Shown: positions 26,826 through 35,971, counted from the first letter of the stretch. The stretch: DNA of 64,000 nt from Candidatus Scalindua sediminis (GCA_008636105.1 VSDH01000014.1:1-64000); one strand, 5' to 3'. Notes: generated from the sequence alone by a model not told the origin. Numbers and translations: made by a program.

Positions 26826-28583
26826 CTACTTATGGCTGCCTTTGCGCATAAGCTCCTTTGTACGTTCCGAGAGAGATTTTAAATCATTGATCTGTCTATT
26901 GATTTCCTCTCTTTCAGACCATCTCGTATCACGATAGGCCGACATCTTGTTTCCAATATCTTCAATAACCCTATCTACGACTTTCTCAAATTCAAACATC
27001 ATTAAATTGTTGAATCTTTCACATATAGCATCTATTCGTTTCATAAACTCGTTTCTATATTTTTTTCGTTTTATCGGATAAATAGCTAATCCTACTACAG
27101 CTAGAATTATTGCTACCGTTACTCCAAATACACCAGGAATAATAAATGACAAAAATGTTGAAAGACTTATTATTATGCCAATTGCCAGCCCTTCTAAAAT
27201 AATGAAATTTATAAAGCCGCTTTGTATAACTTTATGTATCCTCTCGCCCTCGATTTCACCGTCAAGTTCTTGAAATTGTTTCGTATAGTCCTTTAGATTG
27301 GCATATTTATCAGTTCCATGGCTCGCGAAATAACGCTCTTTACGCATTTGTGAAGCATCGTTAATTGGCTGCGGCTTTAAATCAATCTCTGATTCTATAT
27401 AATTATGAGCCATATCCCACAAGACATTGTTATTTCGCTCAATATATTCCACTGAATCGTTTATTATTCTATCCAACTCTACCCTGGGATTTGCATAACC
27501 AAAGACCTCTCTTTTAAACTTGTCCCCAATTTTCTCGCGTGCAAACTTCATACTTATTATTGCCCTTGTGTTTACATTATAATTTAAAAAATTATCAACC
27601 TTTTCTTTTAATCTGATGAAAACAGATTGCATCTCGGTTTTATATTTATGAATATAATCTCTCATATCCTGTTTTTTATTTCTCAACCGCTTTTCAAACA
27701 TTTCCACACTTTTTATCTCTGCATTACAATCTACAACCTTCTTGTCGAGGCCATCTTTGTGCTCATCAAAGACATTTACCAGATACCTTAAAGGACTCAT
27801 AATCTTAAGGTCCATCTTTGTTTCATAATCCATCTTTTCAAAAGTAAAATCTTCTACTTCTTCTATGTTGCTCCTTTTTAATAATTCGCTATCTCCTGAG
27901 ATCTTTGCATTATAAGCGTCTTTTGTAGATACAGCAATAATTTTTGGTTCAAAGGCAAATAGTCTGTAAAAATTCTTTTCGATAAAATCTGTTATTTCTT
28001 TTAATTCTTCTTCATTTTTTAAATCTATTTTATTCAATATAAATAGTATCTTTCTTCCCCATTTACCCTTAAGTAACTGAAGAAACGCCCTCTCACTTTC
28101 TGTAAAAGGATGGTCTGCCGATGTGACGAAGAATACAAATTCTGCCCTATGGATAAAACCCTCTGTAATGACCTGGTGTTCAGCAATTATCGAATTAGTT
28201 CCCGGTGTATCTACAATAGTAATTTCTTTTAGTGCCTCTAATGGATACGTCATCTTGCATTGGTGGTCATCAATTTCTGCAGAAGATTTTTCTTCTCCAT
28301 AGGTTAAAAGAGTAATTTTGTGTGTTGACGGCGTTGGACCATCAGGAAGAATCCTTTCCCCACAAAGCGCATTGATAAAACTGGATTTCCCGGAATTATA
28401 TTCTCCTGCTACTACCAAATATAAGGGTTCCTTCATTTGGACCGCCATCTCATATACCTTTTTCTCTATAGTAATATCACCAATTCTATAAAAGAACTTT
28501 TTGCAATCTTCCAGGAGGTCAACGACCTGTGAAAGTTTACCTTGAGTTTCTGTTATTTTTGCTACTTCCAGCATAACATTCAA
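26826..28583 (-). CDS. Bacterial dynamin-like GTPase with membrane paddle
   Basis: The 585-residue protein has a dynamin-type GTPase domain: G1 GEYNSGKS (residues 60-67), the switch I threonine in PTPSTHK, G3 DTPG (125-128) and G4 NKID (184-187). Long helical regions (residues 270-450) resemble the dynamin neck and trunk. A strongly hydrophobic segment at about residues 458-504 should insert into membrane, followed by a returning helix. Bacterial dynamins remodel or fuse membranes. If this is an anammox organism, a role at internal membranes is conceivable, but nothing in the sequence proves it. Confidence 0.88.
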   Translation of the reverse strand: MNVMLEVAKITETQGKLSQVVDLLEDCKKFFYRIGDITIEKKVYEMAVQMKEPLYLVVAGEYNSGKSSFINALCGERILPDGPTPSTHKITLLTYGEEKSSAEIDDHQCKMTYPLEALKEITIVDTPGTNSIIAEHQVITEGFIHRAEFVFFVTSADHPFTESERAFLQLLKGKWGRKILFILNKIDLKNEEELKEITDFIEKNFYRLFAFEPKIIAVSTKDAYNAKISGDSELLKRSNIEEVEDFTFEKMDYETKMDLKIMSPLRYLVNVFDEHKDGLDKKVVDCNAEIKSVEMFEKRLRNKKQDMRDYIHKYKTEMQSVFIRLKEKVDNFLNYNVNTRAIISMKFAREKIGDKFKREVFGYANPRVELDRIINDSVEYIERNNNVLWDMAHNYIESEIDLKPQPINDASQMRKERYFASHGTDKYANLKDYTKQFQELDGEIEGERIHKVIQSGFINFIILEGLAIGIIISLSTFLSFIIPGVFGVTVAIILAVVGLAIYPIKRKKYRNEFMKRIDAICERFNNLMMFEFEKVVDRVIEDIGNKMSAYRDTRWSEREEINRQINDLKSLSERTKELMRKGSHK

Positions 28584-28647
28584 TACTCACACTAATTGTT
28601 CTAACTAATGATATATTTATAATTAGGTTAATTATAAGACAACACAC

Positions 28648-29055
28648 TTATGCGTCAAGTAAATTTTCTTGCTTAATTGTGTATGCTATTGCGTCAATCT
28701 CAATACCTACGCCCCCGGGTAATCTTGATACTTGAACAGTTGATCTTGCAGGAGGAGAACTTTCAAAATATTGCGCATAAGTTTCATTAATCAAGGTGTA
28801 ATCATCAATGTCCGTCAAAAAAATGGTTGTTCGCAATACATTTTGAAGAGAAGATCCGCTGGCTTCCAATATATTTTTCAGATTTTCTAGTATCTGCTTT
28901 GTTTGTTCCTTGATATTTCCTTTTACCAATTCACCAGATCCTGGGTCTATGGGTATTTGACCGGAAACAAAAACCAGCTCATTGAATTGAATTGCCTGGG
29001 AATACGGCCCTATTGCCTTAGGTGAGTTATTCGTCGAGATGACTATTTTTTGCAT
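28648..29055 (-). CDS. ridA: RidA family enamine/imine deaminase
   Basis: RidA hydrolyses reactive 2-aminoacrylate released by PLP enzymes. The 135-residue protein has SPKAIGPYSQAIQFNELVFVSGQIPIDP (about residues 10-37), EQTKQILENLKNILEASGSSL and the active-site arginine in PPARSTVQVSRLPG. GIEIDAIAY closes the fold. ATG 29055 is chosen because GGAGGG lies five to ten bases before it, whereas an upstream TTG would overlap that ribosome site. Confidence 0.95.
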   Translation of the reverse strand: MQKIVISTNNSPKAIGPYSQAIQFNELVFVSGQIPIDPGSGELVKGNIKEQTKQILENLKNILEASGSSLQNVLRTTIFLTDIDDYTLINETYAQYFESSPPARSTVQVSRLPGGVGIEIDAIAYTIKQENLLDA

Positions 29056-29135
29056 TTTACCCTCCAATTTTAATTAGATATATTCTTGAATTTAATACAT
29101 CATTCTGATATTCTCAGGTCTAAGTGGGATCAGAT

Positions 29136-30239
29136 ATGATATCTACACAAACCCTGAATAGTACCAAATTATACGACATTCAAGAAAAAGTCCTGGACGG
29201 ACAACGTCTGGGCTACGAGGACGGCATAAAGTTATTTGAGTCTGATGAAATACTTACGATTGGTCGTCTTGCGAATATTGTAAGGGAAAGAAAAAATAAA
29301 AACAATACTTATTATATTATAAACCGTCATATAAATTACTCAAATATATGTAAGAACAGTTGCAAATTTTGCGCATTCAGTCGTGATAAGGATGAGTCTG
29401 ACGCATACCTTATGAGTATCGAAGATATACTAAATAAGGCCTCACAAGTTGTTCAGGATGGAGCTACCGAATTACATATAGTTGGAGGTCTGCATCCAGA
29501 ACTTGGACTTGATTTTTATGTTAAAATGATCAGCTCACTTCACGAGCGTTTTCCCAATGTGCACCTACAAGCCTTTACTGCTGTTGAAATTGCTCACTTT
29601 GCAGATATATCCGGAATAACAATACACGAAACACTGAGAGAGTTAAAAAATGCTGGTTTGGGTTCGCTTCCCGGTGGTGGAGCCGAGGTGTTTTCACCAA
29701 GTATCAGAGAAGAACTATGTCCGGAAAAACTTAGCGGCGAAGACTGGTTGAAAACCATGCGGGAAGCCCATCATTTAGGCTTGAGAAGTAACGCTACCAT
29801 GCTATACGGCCATATAGAAGGAAATGAAGATAGGGTAAGCCATCTGTTAAGACTACGTGAGCTTCAAGATGATACAAACGGATTCATGTCTTTTATCCCC
29901 CTTGCATTTCATCCAAAAAATACAGATTTAAAGGGCTTCTCCAATACAACAGGAATATTGGATTTAAAAATGTTTGCCATAGGGAGATTGATGCTGGACA
30001 ATTTTGACCACATAAAGGCATTCTGGATAATGCTTGGTGTTAAGCTGGCACAAGTATCACTCAGCTTTGGAGTTGATGATATAGACGGAACAGTGGCCGA
30101 AGAGAAAATTACTCATTCTGCCGGAGCTGAAACACCTGAGGCGTTAACGGTTGATGAGATTGAATCACTAATAAAAGAAACGGGACGTGACCCTGTTGAG
30201 AGAGATACTCTTTACAATCGAATAATTAGACATAATTAA
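29136..30239 (+). CDS. mqnE: MqnE, aminofutalosine synthase (radical SAM)
   Basis: MqnE joins SAM-derived adenosyl to 3-[(1-carboxyvinyl)oxy]benzoate, making aminofutalosine in the futalosine menaquinone route. The radical SAM cysteines are in NICKNSCKFCAFSRDK. The block NAGLGSLPGGGAEVFSPSIRE is typical of MqnE. GFMSFIPLAFHPKNT and the C-terminal GTVAEEKITHSAGAETPEALT also match. MqnC is the nearest paralogue, but the GGGAEV form and the length favour MqnE. ATG 29136 has GTGGGA six bases upstream; GTG 29124 would start at that site. Confidence 0.93.
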   Translation: MISTQTLNSTKLYDIQEKVLDGQRLGYEDGIKLFESDEILTIGRLANIVRERKNKNNTYYIINRHINYSNICKNSCKFCAFSRDKDESDAYLMSIEDILNKASQVVQDGATELHIVGGLHPELGLDFYVKMISSLHERFPNVHLQAFTAVEIAHFADISGITIHETLRELKNAGLGSLPGGGAEVFSPSIREELCPEKLSGEDWLKTMREAHHLGLRSNATMLYGHIEGNEDRVSHLLRLRELQDDTNGFMSFIPLAFHPKNTDLKGFSNTTGILDLKMFAIGRLMLDNFDHIKAFWIMLGVKLAQVSLSFGVDDIDGTVAEEKITHSAGAETPEALTVDEIESLIKETGRDPVERDTLYNRIIRHN

Positions 30240-30273
30240 TTACGATATGCGCAATGCGTAGTTTCAAAAAAAC

Positions 30274-30316
30274 AGGCTCTTTAAAATATCAAGCAGACAT
30301 TTTAAAGAGCCTTTTA
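30274..30316. terminator. Bidirectional intrinsic terminator between mqnE and the cytochrome genes
   Basis: A perfect 14-bp stem, AGGCTCTTTAAAAT (30274-30287) with ATTTTAAAGAGCCT (30299-30312), has an 11-nt loop. It is preceded by an A-run and followed by TTTT, so it can end transcripts from both converging directions. Confidence 0.88.
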
Positions 30317-30335
30317 TTATCTTATTTCTTTAGAC

Positions 30336-30725
30336 TTATTTAGGTGCAAAAGCTCTAACAATATTAATAAGCTTCTGTATAGCGTCTTCTGAAACCCTTC
30401 CTCTGCATTGTGTGCAACCCTTATCGTTAGCTTCTAGGAACTTTACCATATGTGCGTCGGTAACAGAAGCCTGCCATTTTGCATTCGAAAAGTCTGGAAC
30501 ACCCATTTTTTTCCCTTCTGATGTTCCTTTGCCACCATTACCATGGCAATATACACACGTTTCCATGGTGCCGAATGATCCCTGAATAGCTCCAGTCGCA
30601 AAAACAAAGTAATAGCTTTTTTCTGGATTTCCAATCAAGTCATCCAACTCATCCGCCTGACTGGAAAAACTCATACCTAAACATGAAATCGCAACAATTG
30701 ATAACACTAACATAATTTTTTTCAT
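30336..30725 (-). CDS. Small class I c-type cytochrome with an extra CxxC motif
   Basis: The 129-residue protein has a signal peptide ending near SSQA (residue 24). One heme c site, CVYCH (residues 57-61), is followed by the usual class I run GNGGKGTSEGKKMGVPDFSNAKWQASVTDAHM. Where many class I cytochromes offer the distal Met ligand, this one has GCTQCRGRVSEDAIQKLINIVRAF, with CTQC at 104-107. The second motif lacks the heme histidine, so one heme is expected. Periplasmic (or anammoxosomal, in that lineage) electron transfer is the likely role. Two more cytochrome genes lie upstream on the same strand. Confidence 0.85.
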   Translation of the reverse strand: MKKIMLVLSIVAISCLGMSFSSQADELDDLIGNPEKSYYFVFATGAIQGSFGTMETCVYCHGNGGKGTSEGKKMGVPDFSNAKWQASVTDAHMVKFLEANDKGCTQCRGRVSEDAIQKLINIVRAFAPK

Positions 30726-30812
30726 ATTAATACTCCCCCTCTAATCGTAATATTTTCAAATTTTAACTACCTTGGGTAACAAAATTAAACACTTTAGATA
30801 AATAACCTTTGG

Positions 30813-31229
30813 TCACGGTCTCAACCTCTTTTCGGTTTGGTATACTTTATGGCATGCTTTGCATGAAAGATACAAAAACCTCAAGGAATGCCCAACTGAT
30901 TCAACAGAGCCTGGCGCTGCTTTAGCAGCCGCCTCTTCTATATCTGCAAGGTGTCCGCTAACAAGCTTAGTGATTGCCGCATGATTTTTGTCATTGTGTG
31001 TACGTTTTTTTTCGTTCGCAAGCATAGCCTTTGCTGCCGTCGCAACTCCTTTGAAATCATACGGATTAAATTCGTCACCTGGGAGTAGTCCATCATTCAT
31101 TTTGATTTTCAGATAAAAATCTATCTGTTTTTTACAAATATCCTTATCTGATCCAAAACTGACCGATGAACTTGCGATAAGTAACGATACAGAGATTATA
31201 CATACTATAAAAATGTTTTTTCTCTTCAT
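30813..31229 (-). CDS. Class II (cytochrome c'/c-556-like) monoheme cytochrome
   Basis: The 138-residue protein has a signal peptide (MKRKNIFIVCIISVSLLIASSSVSFG) and a helical bundle whose single heme site, CKACH, is near the C-terminus (residues 123-127). That is the class II layout. Helices such as PYDFKGVATAAKAMLANEKKR and ITKLVSGHLADIEEAAAKA fit a four-helix bundle. Cytochrome c' proteins bind NO or shuttle electrons. It lies between two other small cytochrome genes. Confidence 0.85.
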   Translation of the reverse strand: MKRKNIFIVCIISVSLLIASSSVSFGSDKDICKKQIDFYLKIKMNDGLLPGDEFNPYDFKGVATAAKAMLANEKKRTHNDKNHAAITKLVSGHLADIEEAAAKAAPGSVESVGHSLRFLYLSCKACHKVYQTEKRLRP

Positions 31230-31520
31230 TTTTCTTCTGCCTCCTTAATAAAATAGACACTAACACTGTTTATGCTGGTTAGTCAAAAACTAGGAAATAA
31301 AAGTTTATTGTAAGTTTAAGTAATAACTAACCTTGCGAAGTTCGATAAAACAACCTTCTGGTATTGCGTTTCACCCCCCTTCTTTTTTGAATATTTTCCT
31401 ATGATCGACATATGTACGAATATTCCTTAGAAACGGGCTAAATATATCATCGTGCTGTAATAGAGTCAAGTAAAAAACTCATGCTAATACTTTTCAAGAA
31501 TGACAGCTAATTTGTAGAAG

Positions 31521-32012
31521 CTATGGTACCGGGGGTACTTCTTTGGGTTTTTTCTTATACAATTGTGGATATATGTGGATGTCTAAGTGTTTATGGCATT
31601 TAGCACATGTTCGCCTCAAAAGTCTCACCTGCCATTGTGTATCCTCAAGAGACCCTTCCTTATCGCTATTTTTTGCTATTTCAACCATTTCTTTTGCAGC
31701 TATTTGCATCTTTTCCATTAATTCTTGATATGTCCAATCATCAGGTCGTGAAAATTTCCTCCGTATAGATTTTGTTAACAGCACCATATTTTGTCCTGAC
31801 TCAAGGATTATTTTCCAGTGTTTTTTTTTGTATTTATACCATCCCGACATTACCTCTACTGCTTTATAGTTCGTATCAATTTCACTCATCAACTTTGCCA
31901 GCTCGCTCTTTTCCTTTTCTTGTTCTGCCGGTACAACCTCTGGCTCTTCACCTCTAACTTCAGCATGAAAGATATACAAAAAAATGCATAAAACAATCAA
32001 TATCCTATACAT
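31521..32012 (-). CDS. Class II-like monoheme cytochrome c
   Basis: The 163-residue protein has a short signal peptide (MYRILIVLCIFLYIFHAEVRG), an acidic linker, and a helical domain (SELAKLMSEIDTNYKAVEVMSGWYKYKKKHWKIILE...) ending with the heme site CAKCH (residues 136-140), then HLDIHIYPQLYKKKP. This is the class II arrangement with a longer N-terminus and a Pro/Lys-rich tail. Sequence divergence from the neighbouring cytochrome c' suggests an old paralogue or a separate role. Confidence 0.8.
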   Translation of the reverse strand: MYRILIVLCIFLYIFHAEVRGEEPEVVPAEQEKEKSELAKLMSEIDTNYKAVEVMSGWYKYKKKHWKIILESGQNMVLLTKSIRRKFSRPDDWTYQELMEKMQIAAKEMVEIAKNSDKEGSLEDTQWQVRLLRRTCAKCHKHLDIHIYPQLYKKKPKEVPPVP

Positions 32013-32415
32013 AAAACAAACCCTTTCTTAATAAATGCAGAAAACATGCCGATTTGTTTAAATAAAAAAATAAAATGTAAGTATTGCAAACAAAGACCTT
32101 ATGCTTAGAGATACATTATAAAACGCATGATTATAACAAATTTTTGGCTAAATTCAACCGTTATGTTGAATCATAGCAGCCATTTTTTTCGTTATTTATT
32201 CATCTTTCCTTGACAAAAATTAAGTCCTTTTATAAATATCTTGCAAATAATTATCCCCAATAATATAATTCAGATTAAATGACAAAAATACCTCTTTTGA
32301 ACGAATAGTTTTGCTATTATGGGCTTGCAGCTCCTAAAATTGAGATGAATAGCATGTTACACAAAGATAAGTTTTAAAATAATATACATTTTATGTCATC
32401 GTCCTACCTTTATTT
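32013..32415. other. Divergent intergenic region, cytochromes / proS
   Basis: These 403 very AT-rich bases should contain the promoters of the cytochrome gene at 31521 (minus) and of proS (plus). A TTGACA near 32212 is visible, but no matching -10 box is convincing. I see no gene or structured RNA. Confidence 0.45.
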
Positions 32416-34122
32416 ATGAAGTGGTCACAAACCTTTATACCAACCTTAAAAGAAGATCCAAGCGACGCCGAAGTTGCCAGTCACAAGCTAATGATACGAG
32501 CAGGTATGATTAGAAAACTATCTGCTGGAGTTTACTCATATTTACCACTTGGAACAAGAGTGCTAAATAAAGTAATCAACATCGTCAGAGAAGAAATGAA
32601 TACATCGGGTGCGATTGAGATATTTTTACCCGCTATACAACCATTAAACCTTATTAAAGCTAGTGGGAGAGTTAACGTTTTTGGTGACGACTTGCTATGC
32701 GTTAAAGATCGACATGGTAAAGAAATGGTTCTAAGCCCTACTCATGAGGAGGTGATTACCGATTTAATTAAAAATGAACTTAACTCTTATAAGCAACTGC
32801 CTGTAATTCTTTATCAGATTCAGACAAAATTCAGAGATGAAGTAAGACCAAGATTTGGTGTATTGCGGAGTAAAGAATTTCTAATGAAGGATGCTTACAG
32901 TTTTGACATGGACAATGATGGGTTAAACACCAGCTATCAGAAAATGTATGAAACATATTGTAAGATAATGGAGCGATGTAAATTAGATTATCTGGCAGTA
33001 GAAGCAGATTCCGGTGTTATGGGTGGTGAGGTTTCACATGAATTTATGATTCCCAATACTAATGGAGAGGATGTAATTGTTAAATGCAAAAGTTGTGATT
33101 ATAGCGCAAATATTGAAAAGGCTGAACCCGCTCCAATCGTGACCAAAGATGATAATACATTGAAAGAACTTAAGGAGGTCTCTACCCCAAAGATGACCAC
33201 CATAAAAGAGGTAAGTGGTTTTCTTGGCGTCGAACCAAACATAATGTTAAAAACCTTGATTTATACTTATGACAATAAGAATATTGCAGTGCTGGTACGT
33301 GGAGATCATGATGTTAATGAATCCAAGTTAACAAGTGTATTATCGCAAGATAAAATAGCATTGGCTGATGAAAAAACGGTTGCTGAGCTGACAAATTCAC
33401 CCATAGGCTTTGCAGGCCCTATCGGATTAAAAACGCAGGTTATTGCAGATCAGGCAGTCCCAATAATGAAGAATTGTGTTGTGGGAGGGAACAAGGCAGA
33501 TACCCATCTTATAAATGCAAATCTGGAAAGAGATTTTAAGATTGATAGAGTCGCTGACATTCGATATGTCACAGAAGGTGATAGATGTCCTAAATGTAAG
33601 GATTTGCTCAATATTTCTAATGGGATTGAAATAGGACATGTTTTTAAGCTGGGAACAAGGTATAGTGAAGCTTTGGATGCAAAATTTCTGGATAAAACAG
33701 GAAAAAAACGTCCCATAGTAATGGGCTCGTATGGTATCGGAATAAACAGGATTATCGCCGCTACGATTGAAAAATCCCATGACTCCGATGGTATAATCTG
33801 GCCATTGCCGTTAGCACCTTATGAAGTCCTGGTCTTACCAATAAATATTAAAGATGACACCGTAATGAATACAGCCACAAAGATGCACGACGAATTATGT
33901 GAAGCAGGAATTGAAGTACTACTTGATGATAGAGATCAGAGAGCCGGTTTCAAATTTAAGGATGCTGATCTCATAGGAATACCGATAAGGGTAACAATTG
34001 GCAATCGTTTCAAAGAAAATGGCGAGGTTGAAATCAAGGTACGTTCTGAAAATAAGACACATTTTTCAAGGCCAGAAAATATAACTACCGAAATAAGGAA
34101 CCTTATAATTTCCTTAAAATGA
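32416..34122 (+). CDS. proS: Prolyl-tRNA synthetase (bacterial type with editing domain)
   Basis: ProS charges tRNA-Pro. The class II catalytic core shows motif 1 near residues 60-75 (TSGAIEIFLPAIQP), motif 2 YQIQTKFRDEVRPRFGVLRSKEFLMKDAYSF, and motif 3 VMGSYGIGINRIIAATIE. An insertion of about 180 residues (roughly 225-405) is the trans-editing INS domain that removes Ala-tRNA-Pro. The anticodon-binding domain (EVLVLPINIKD...DDRDQRAGFKFKDADLIGIP) ends the protein. Length 568 is typical. Confidence 0.96.
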   Translation: MKWSQTFIPTLKEDPSDAEVASHKLMIRAGMIRKLSAGVYSYLPLGTRVLNKVINIVREEMNTSGAIEIFLPAIQPLNLIKASGRVNVFGDDLLCVKDRHGKEMVLSPTHEEVITDLIKNELNSYKQLPVILYQIQTKFRDEVRPRFGVLRSKEFLMKDAYSFDMDNDGLNTSYQKMYETYCKIMERCKLDYLAVEADSGVMGGEVSHEFMIPNTNGEDVIVKCKSCDYSANIEKAEPAPIVTKDDNTLKELKEVSTPKMTTIKEVSGFLGVEPNIMLKTLIYTYDNKNIAVLVRGDHDVNESKLTSVLSQDKIALADEKTVAELTNSPIGFAGPIGLKTQVIADQAVPIMKNCVVGGNKADTHLINANLERDFKIDRVADIRYVTEGDRCPKCKDLLNISNGIEIGHVFKLGTRYSEALDAKFLDKTGKKRPIVMGSYGIGINRIIAATIEKSHDSDGIIWPLPLAPYEVLVLPINIKDDTVMNTATKMHDELCEAGIEVLLDDRDQRAGFKFKDADLIGIPIRVTIGNRFKENGEVEIKVRSENKTHFSRPENITTEIRNLIISLK

Positions 34123-34152
34123 GAGACTACTTTTATCAACGCAAACCTTTTC

Positions 34153-34692
34153 ATGTCTGAGATTAGTTGTCCTAAACCTGTAAAACTAATTATAGGAATT
34201 CTGTCCGGTATTAAGATTCTTTTAAAAGATATCGAAGTTTTACTTGAGAGTCATCTCGGTAAAATCGATCTTAAAAGCGAAATATTTACCTTCGATTTTA
34301 CAGATTACTACAAAAGAGAAATGGGATTAAATATTCTAAGGAAATTCTTGTGTTTCAAGAAGCTTATAGACCCCGAAGAAATTCCCTCTATTAAGATATG
34401 GACCAATAAATTAGAAGATGAGTTTAAAAAGGATGGTAAATTTAATGTTATTCGGCCAATTAACCTAGACCCCGGATATCTAACGCAAAGTAAACTAATA
34501 CTCGCCTCTACAAAGGACTATTATCATCGGATTCATCTCCAGGGCGGTATTTACGCAGAAGTTACATTATTCTACCAAAATGGGAAATTTGAAAATCTAC
34601 CATGGACGTATCCGGATTATCAAACAGAAAAATACAAAAACTTTTTTTTAAAGGCAAGGGAGTTATATGCAAAGGACATTGGTACTAATTAA
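34153..34692 (+). CDS. DUF4416 family protein
   Basis: The 179-residue protein matches the DUF4416 pattern: PVKLIIGILSG, an FDFTDYY(K)REMG segment, IKIWTNKLEDEF, RPINLDPGYLTQSKLILASTKDYYHRIHLQGGIYAEVTLFYQNGKFENLPWTYPDY. The family is widespread in Planctomycetes, delta-proteobacteria and Nitrospirae-like groups and has no known activity. Its last 26 nt overlap ndk, so the two are translated as a pair. The many conserved Asp, His and Tyr residues would suit an enzyme, but this is only suggestive. Confidence 0.85.
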   Translation: MSEISCPKPVKLIIGILSGIKILLKDIEVLLESHLGKIDLKSEIFTFDFTDYYKREMGLNILRKFLCFKKLIDPEEIPSIKIWTNKLEDEFKKDGKFNVIRPINLDPGYLTQSKLILASTKDYYHRIHLQGGIYAEVTLFYQNGKFENLPWTYPDYQTEKYKNFFLKARELYAKDIGTN

Positions 34693-35137
34693 ACCGGATG
34701 CTGTACAACGCCGACTAATTGGTAAAATAATCAGCAGGTTTGAGGAAAAAGGATTTGAAATAATAGGATTAAAGCTGATGGTTATCTCCGAAGAGCTGGC
34801 AAGAAAAAATTATTCTGTCCATAAAGGTAAGAGTTTTTATGAAAAACTTATAAAATTCATAATTTCCGGGCCGGTAGTGGTTATGGTACTGAGAGGGAAG
34901 AACGTTATAGACGTTACGCGCAAGATGATGGGTTATACGGCAGGACACGAAGCTATTCCCGGAACAATAAGGGGTGATCTTGCAATGAGCGAACGTTTCA
35001 ACTTGATACATGGGTCAGACTCAGCCGAATCTGCCGAAAGGGAGATCAAGCTTTTTTTCGGCAAAAAGGGCTTAATAGAACAGAGGCAAACAGACTTGAA
35101 ATGGATATACGATATGTCTGGAGATGATATTACTTAA
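34667..35137 (+). CDS. ndk: Nucleoside diphosphate kinase
   Basis: Ndk transfers the terminal phosphate of ATP to other nucleoside diphosphates by way of a phosphohistidine. The opening RTLVLIKPDAVQRRLIGKIISRFEEKGFEI, the GP.V.M.LRGKNVID region, RKMMGYT, and the active-site NLIHGSDSAESAEREI are intact. The product has 156 residues, a little longer than the 140-150 norm because of a C-terminal tail after the RE-rich helix. The start lies inside the DUF4416 gene, and the next gene begins immediately at its stop. Confidence 0.97.
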   Translation: MQRTLVLIKPDAVQRRLIGKIISRFEEKGFEIIGLKLMVISEELARKNYSVHKGKSFYEKLIKFIISGPVVVMVLRGKNVIDVTRKMMGYTAGHEAIPGTIRGDLAMSERFNLIHGSDSAESAEREIKLFFGKKGLIEQRQTDLKWIYDMSGDDIT

Positions 35138-35971
35138 ATGCAATTCAAATCATTTACATTTCTGATTCCCCTGATTATGCTCCTCTCCTTTGGTTGTGCC
35201 ACACAGAAAACTAGACCTTATTTAGCAGATTCGCTGTTAAACAAATCCAATATTGATGTTAGCAAGATTAAGACTCTTTCCTTCTTTCAGGTAAAAGAAG
35301 ACATAGTTTTGAGAGGACAAAAACTTACCAGTCTCAAGGCGGATGCTAAAATAACATTAATAAGTCCTGAGATCAATAAATCATTTAAATGTAGAGGGGT
35401 TTTGAGGTTTCAAAAACCAAAAAAGATACGCGTAATCGGTTCTAAGTTTGCAAGCACTGTGTTTGACATACTTTCAGATGGAGAAAACTATTGGTTTCAC
35501 CTACCCAAGCAGAAGGTAGTTTATACAGGGAAATGCGACATGATACGCAAGACAAACGATAACGCATACATATTTCCAGATGACATAGGAACCCTCTTAG
35601 ATTATAGTAAGTTCTTTGAGGGAAGGTCAGCATTTATGGAAACATGGCCGACTTTTTGGTTTATTCACGTGTTTGACCAAGAAGATGAGAAGTTTCTACC
35701 CTACGGTAGATTGAAGATAGACAGGGTTGACAACAACGTAACTGAACTTATACTATTTAAAAAAGACAGCTCTATCAAGGTACAGGCTTTTTTTGGTAAT
35801 TATACAAAAATAGATGACCAAACAGTTCCTGAAGAGGTTCAGATTAATTGGCCTGAAACCGGTACGACATTAATTTTAATCCTAAATAATCTTTCTATAA
35901 ACGAACCTCTTAAACCACAAATCTTTCAATTTAAAAAACCAAGAAAAGCAGATATCATAAAAATAAGTTGA
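35138..35971 (+). CDS. Lipoprotein of LolA/LolB-like fold
   Basis: The N-terminus MQFKSFTFLIPLIMLLSFGCAT carries a lipobox (LSFGC), so the mature protein is a lipoprotein with Cys20 modified. The rest shows the LolA/DUF4292 half-barrel pattern: LKADAKITLISPEINKSFKCRGVLRFQKPKKIRVIGSKFASTVFDILSDGENYWFHLPKQKVVYTGK, then a C-terminal strand pair with FFGNYTKIDDQTVPEEVQINWPETGTTLILILNNLSIN. It probably acts in outer-membrane lipoprotein handling. Length is 277 residues. It starts directly after the ndk stop. Confidence 0.8.
   Translation: MQFKSFTFLIPLIMLLSFGCATQKTRPYLADSLLNKSNIDVSKIKTLSFFQVKEDIVLRGQKLTSLKADAKITLISPEINKSFKCRGVLRFQKPKKIRVIGSKFASTVFDILSDGENYWFHLPKQKVVYTGKCDMIRKTNDNAYIFPDDIGTLLDYSKFFEGRSAFMETWPTFWFIHVFDQEDEKFLPYGRLKIDRVDNNVTELILFKKDSSIKVQAFFGNYTKIDDQTVPEEVQINWPETGTTLILILNNLSINEPLKPQIFQFKKPRKADIIKIS

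Noticed and set aside
30336-30725. Reading the small cytochrome as a diheme protein
   Set aside because: The second motif is CTQCR, without the heme-ligand histidine, so only one standard heme site is present.
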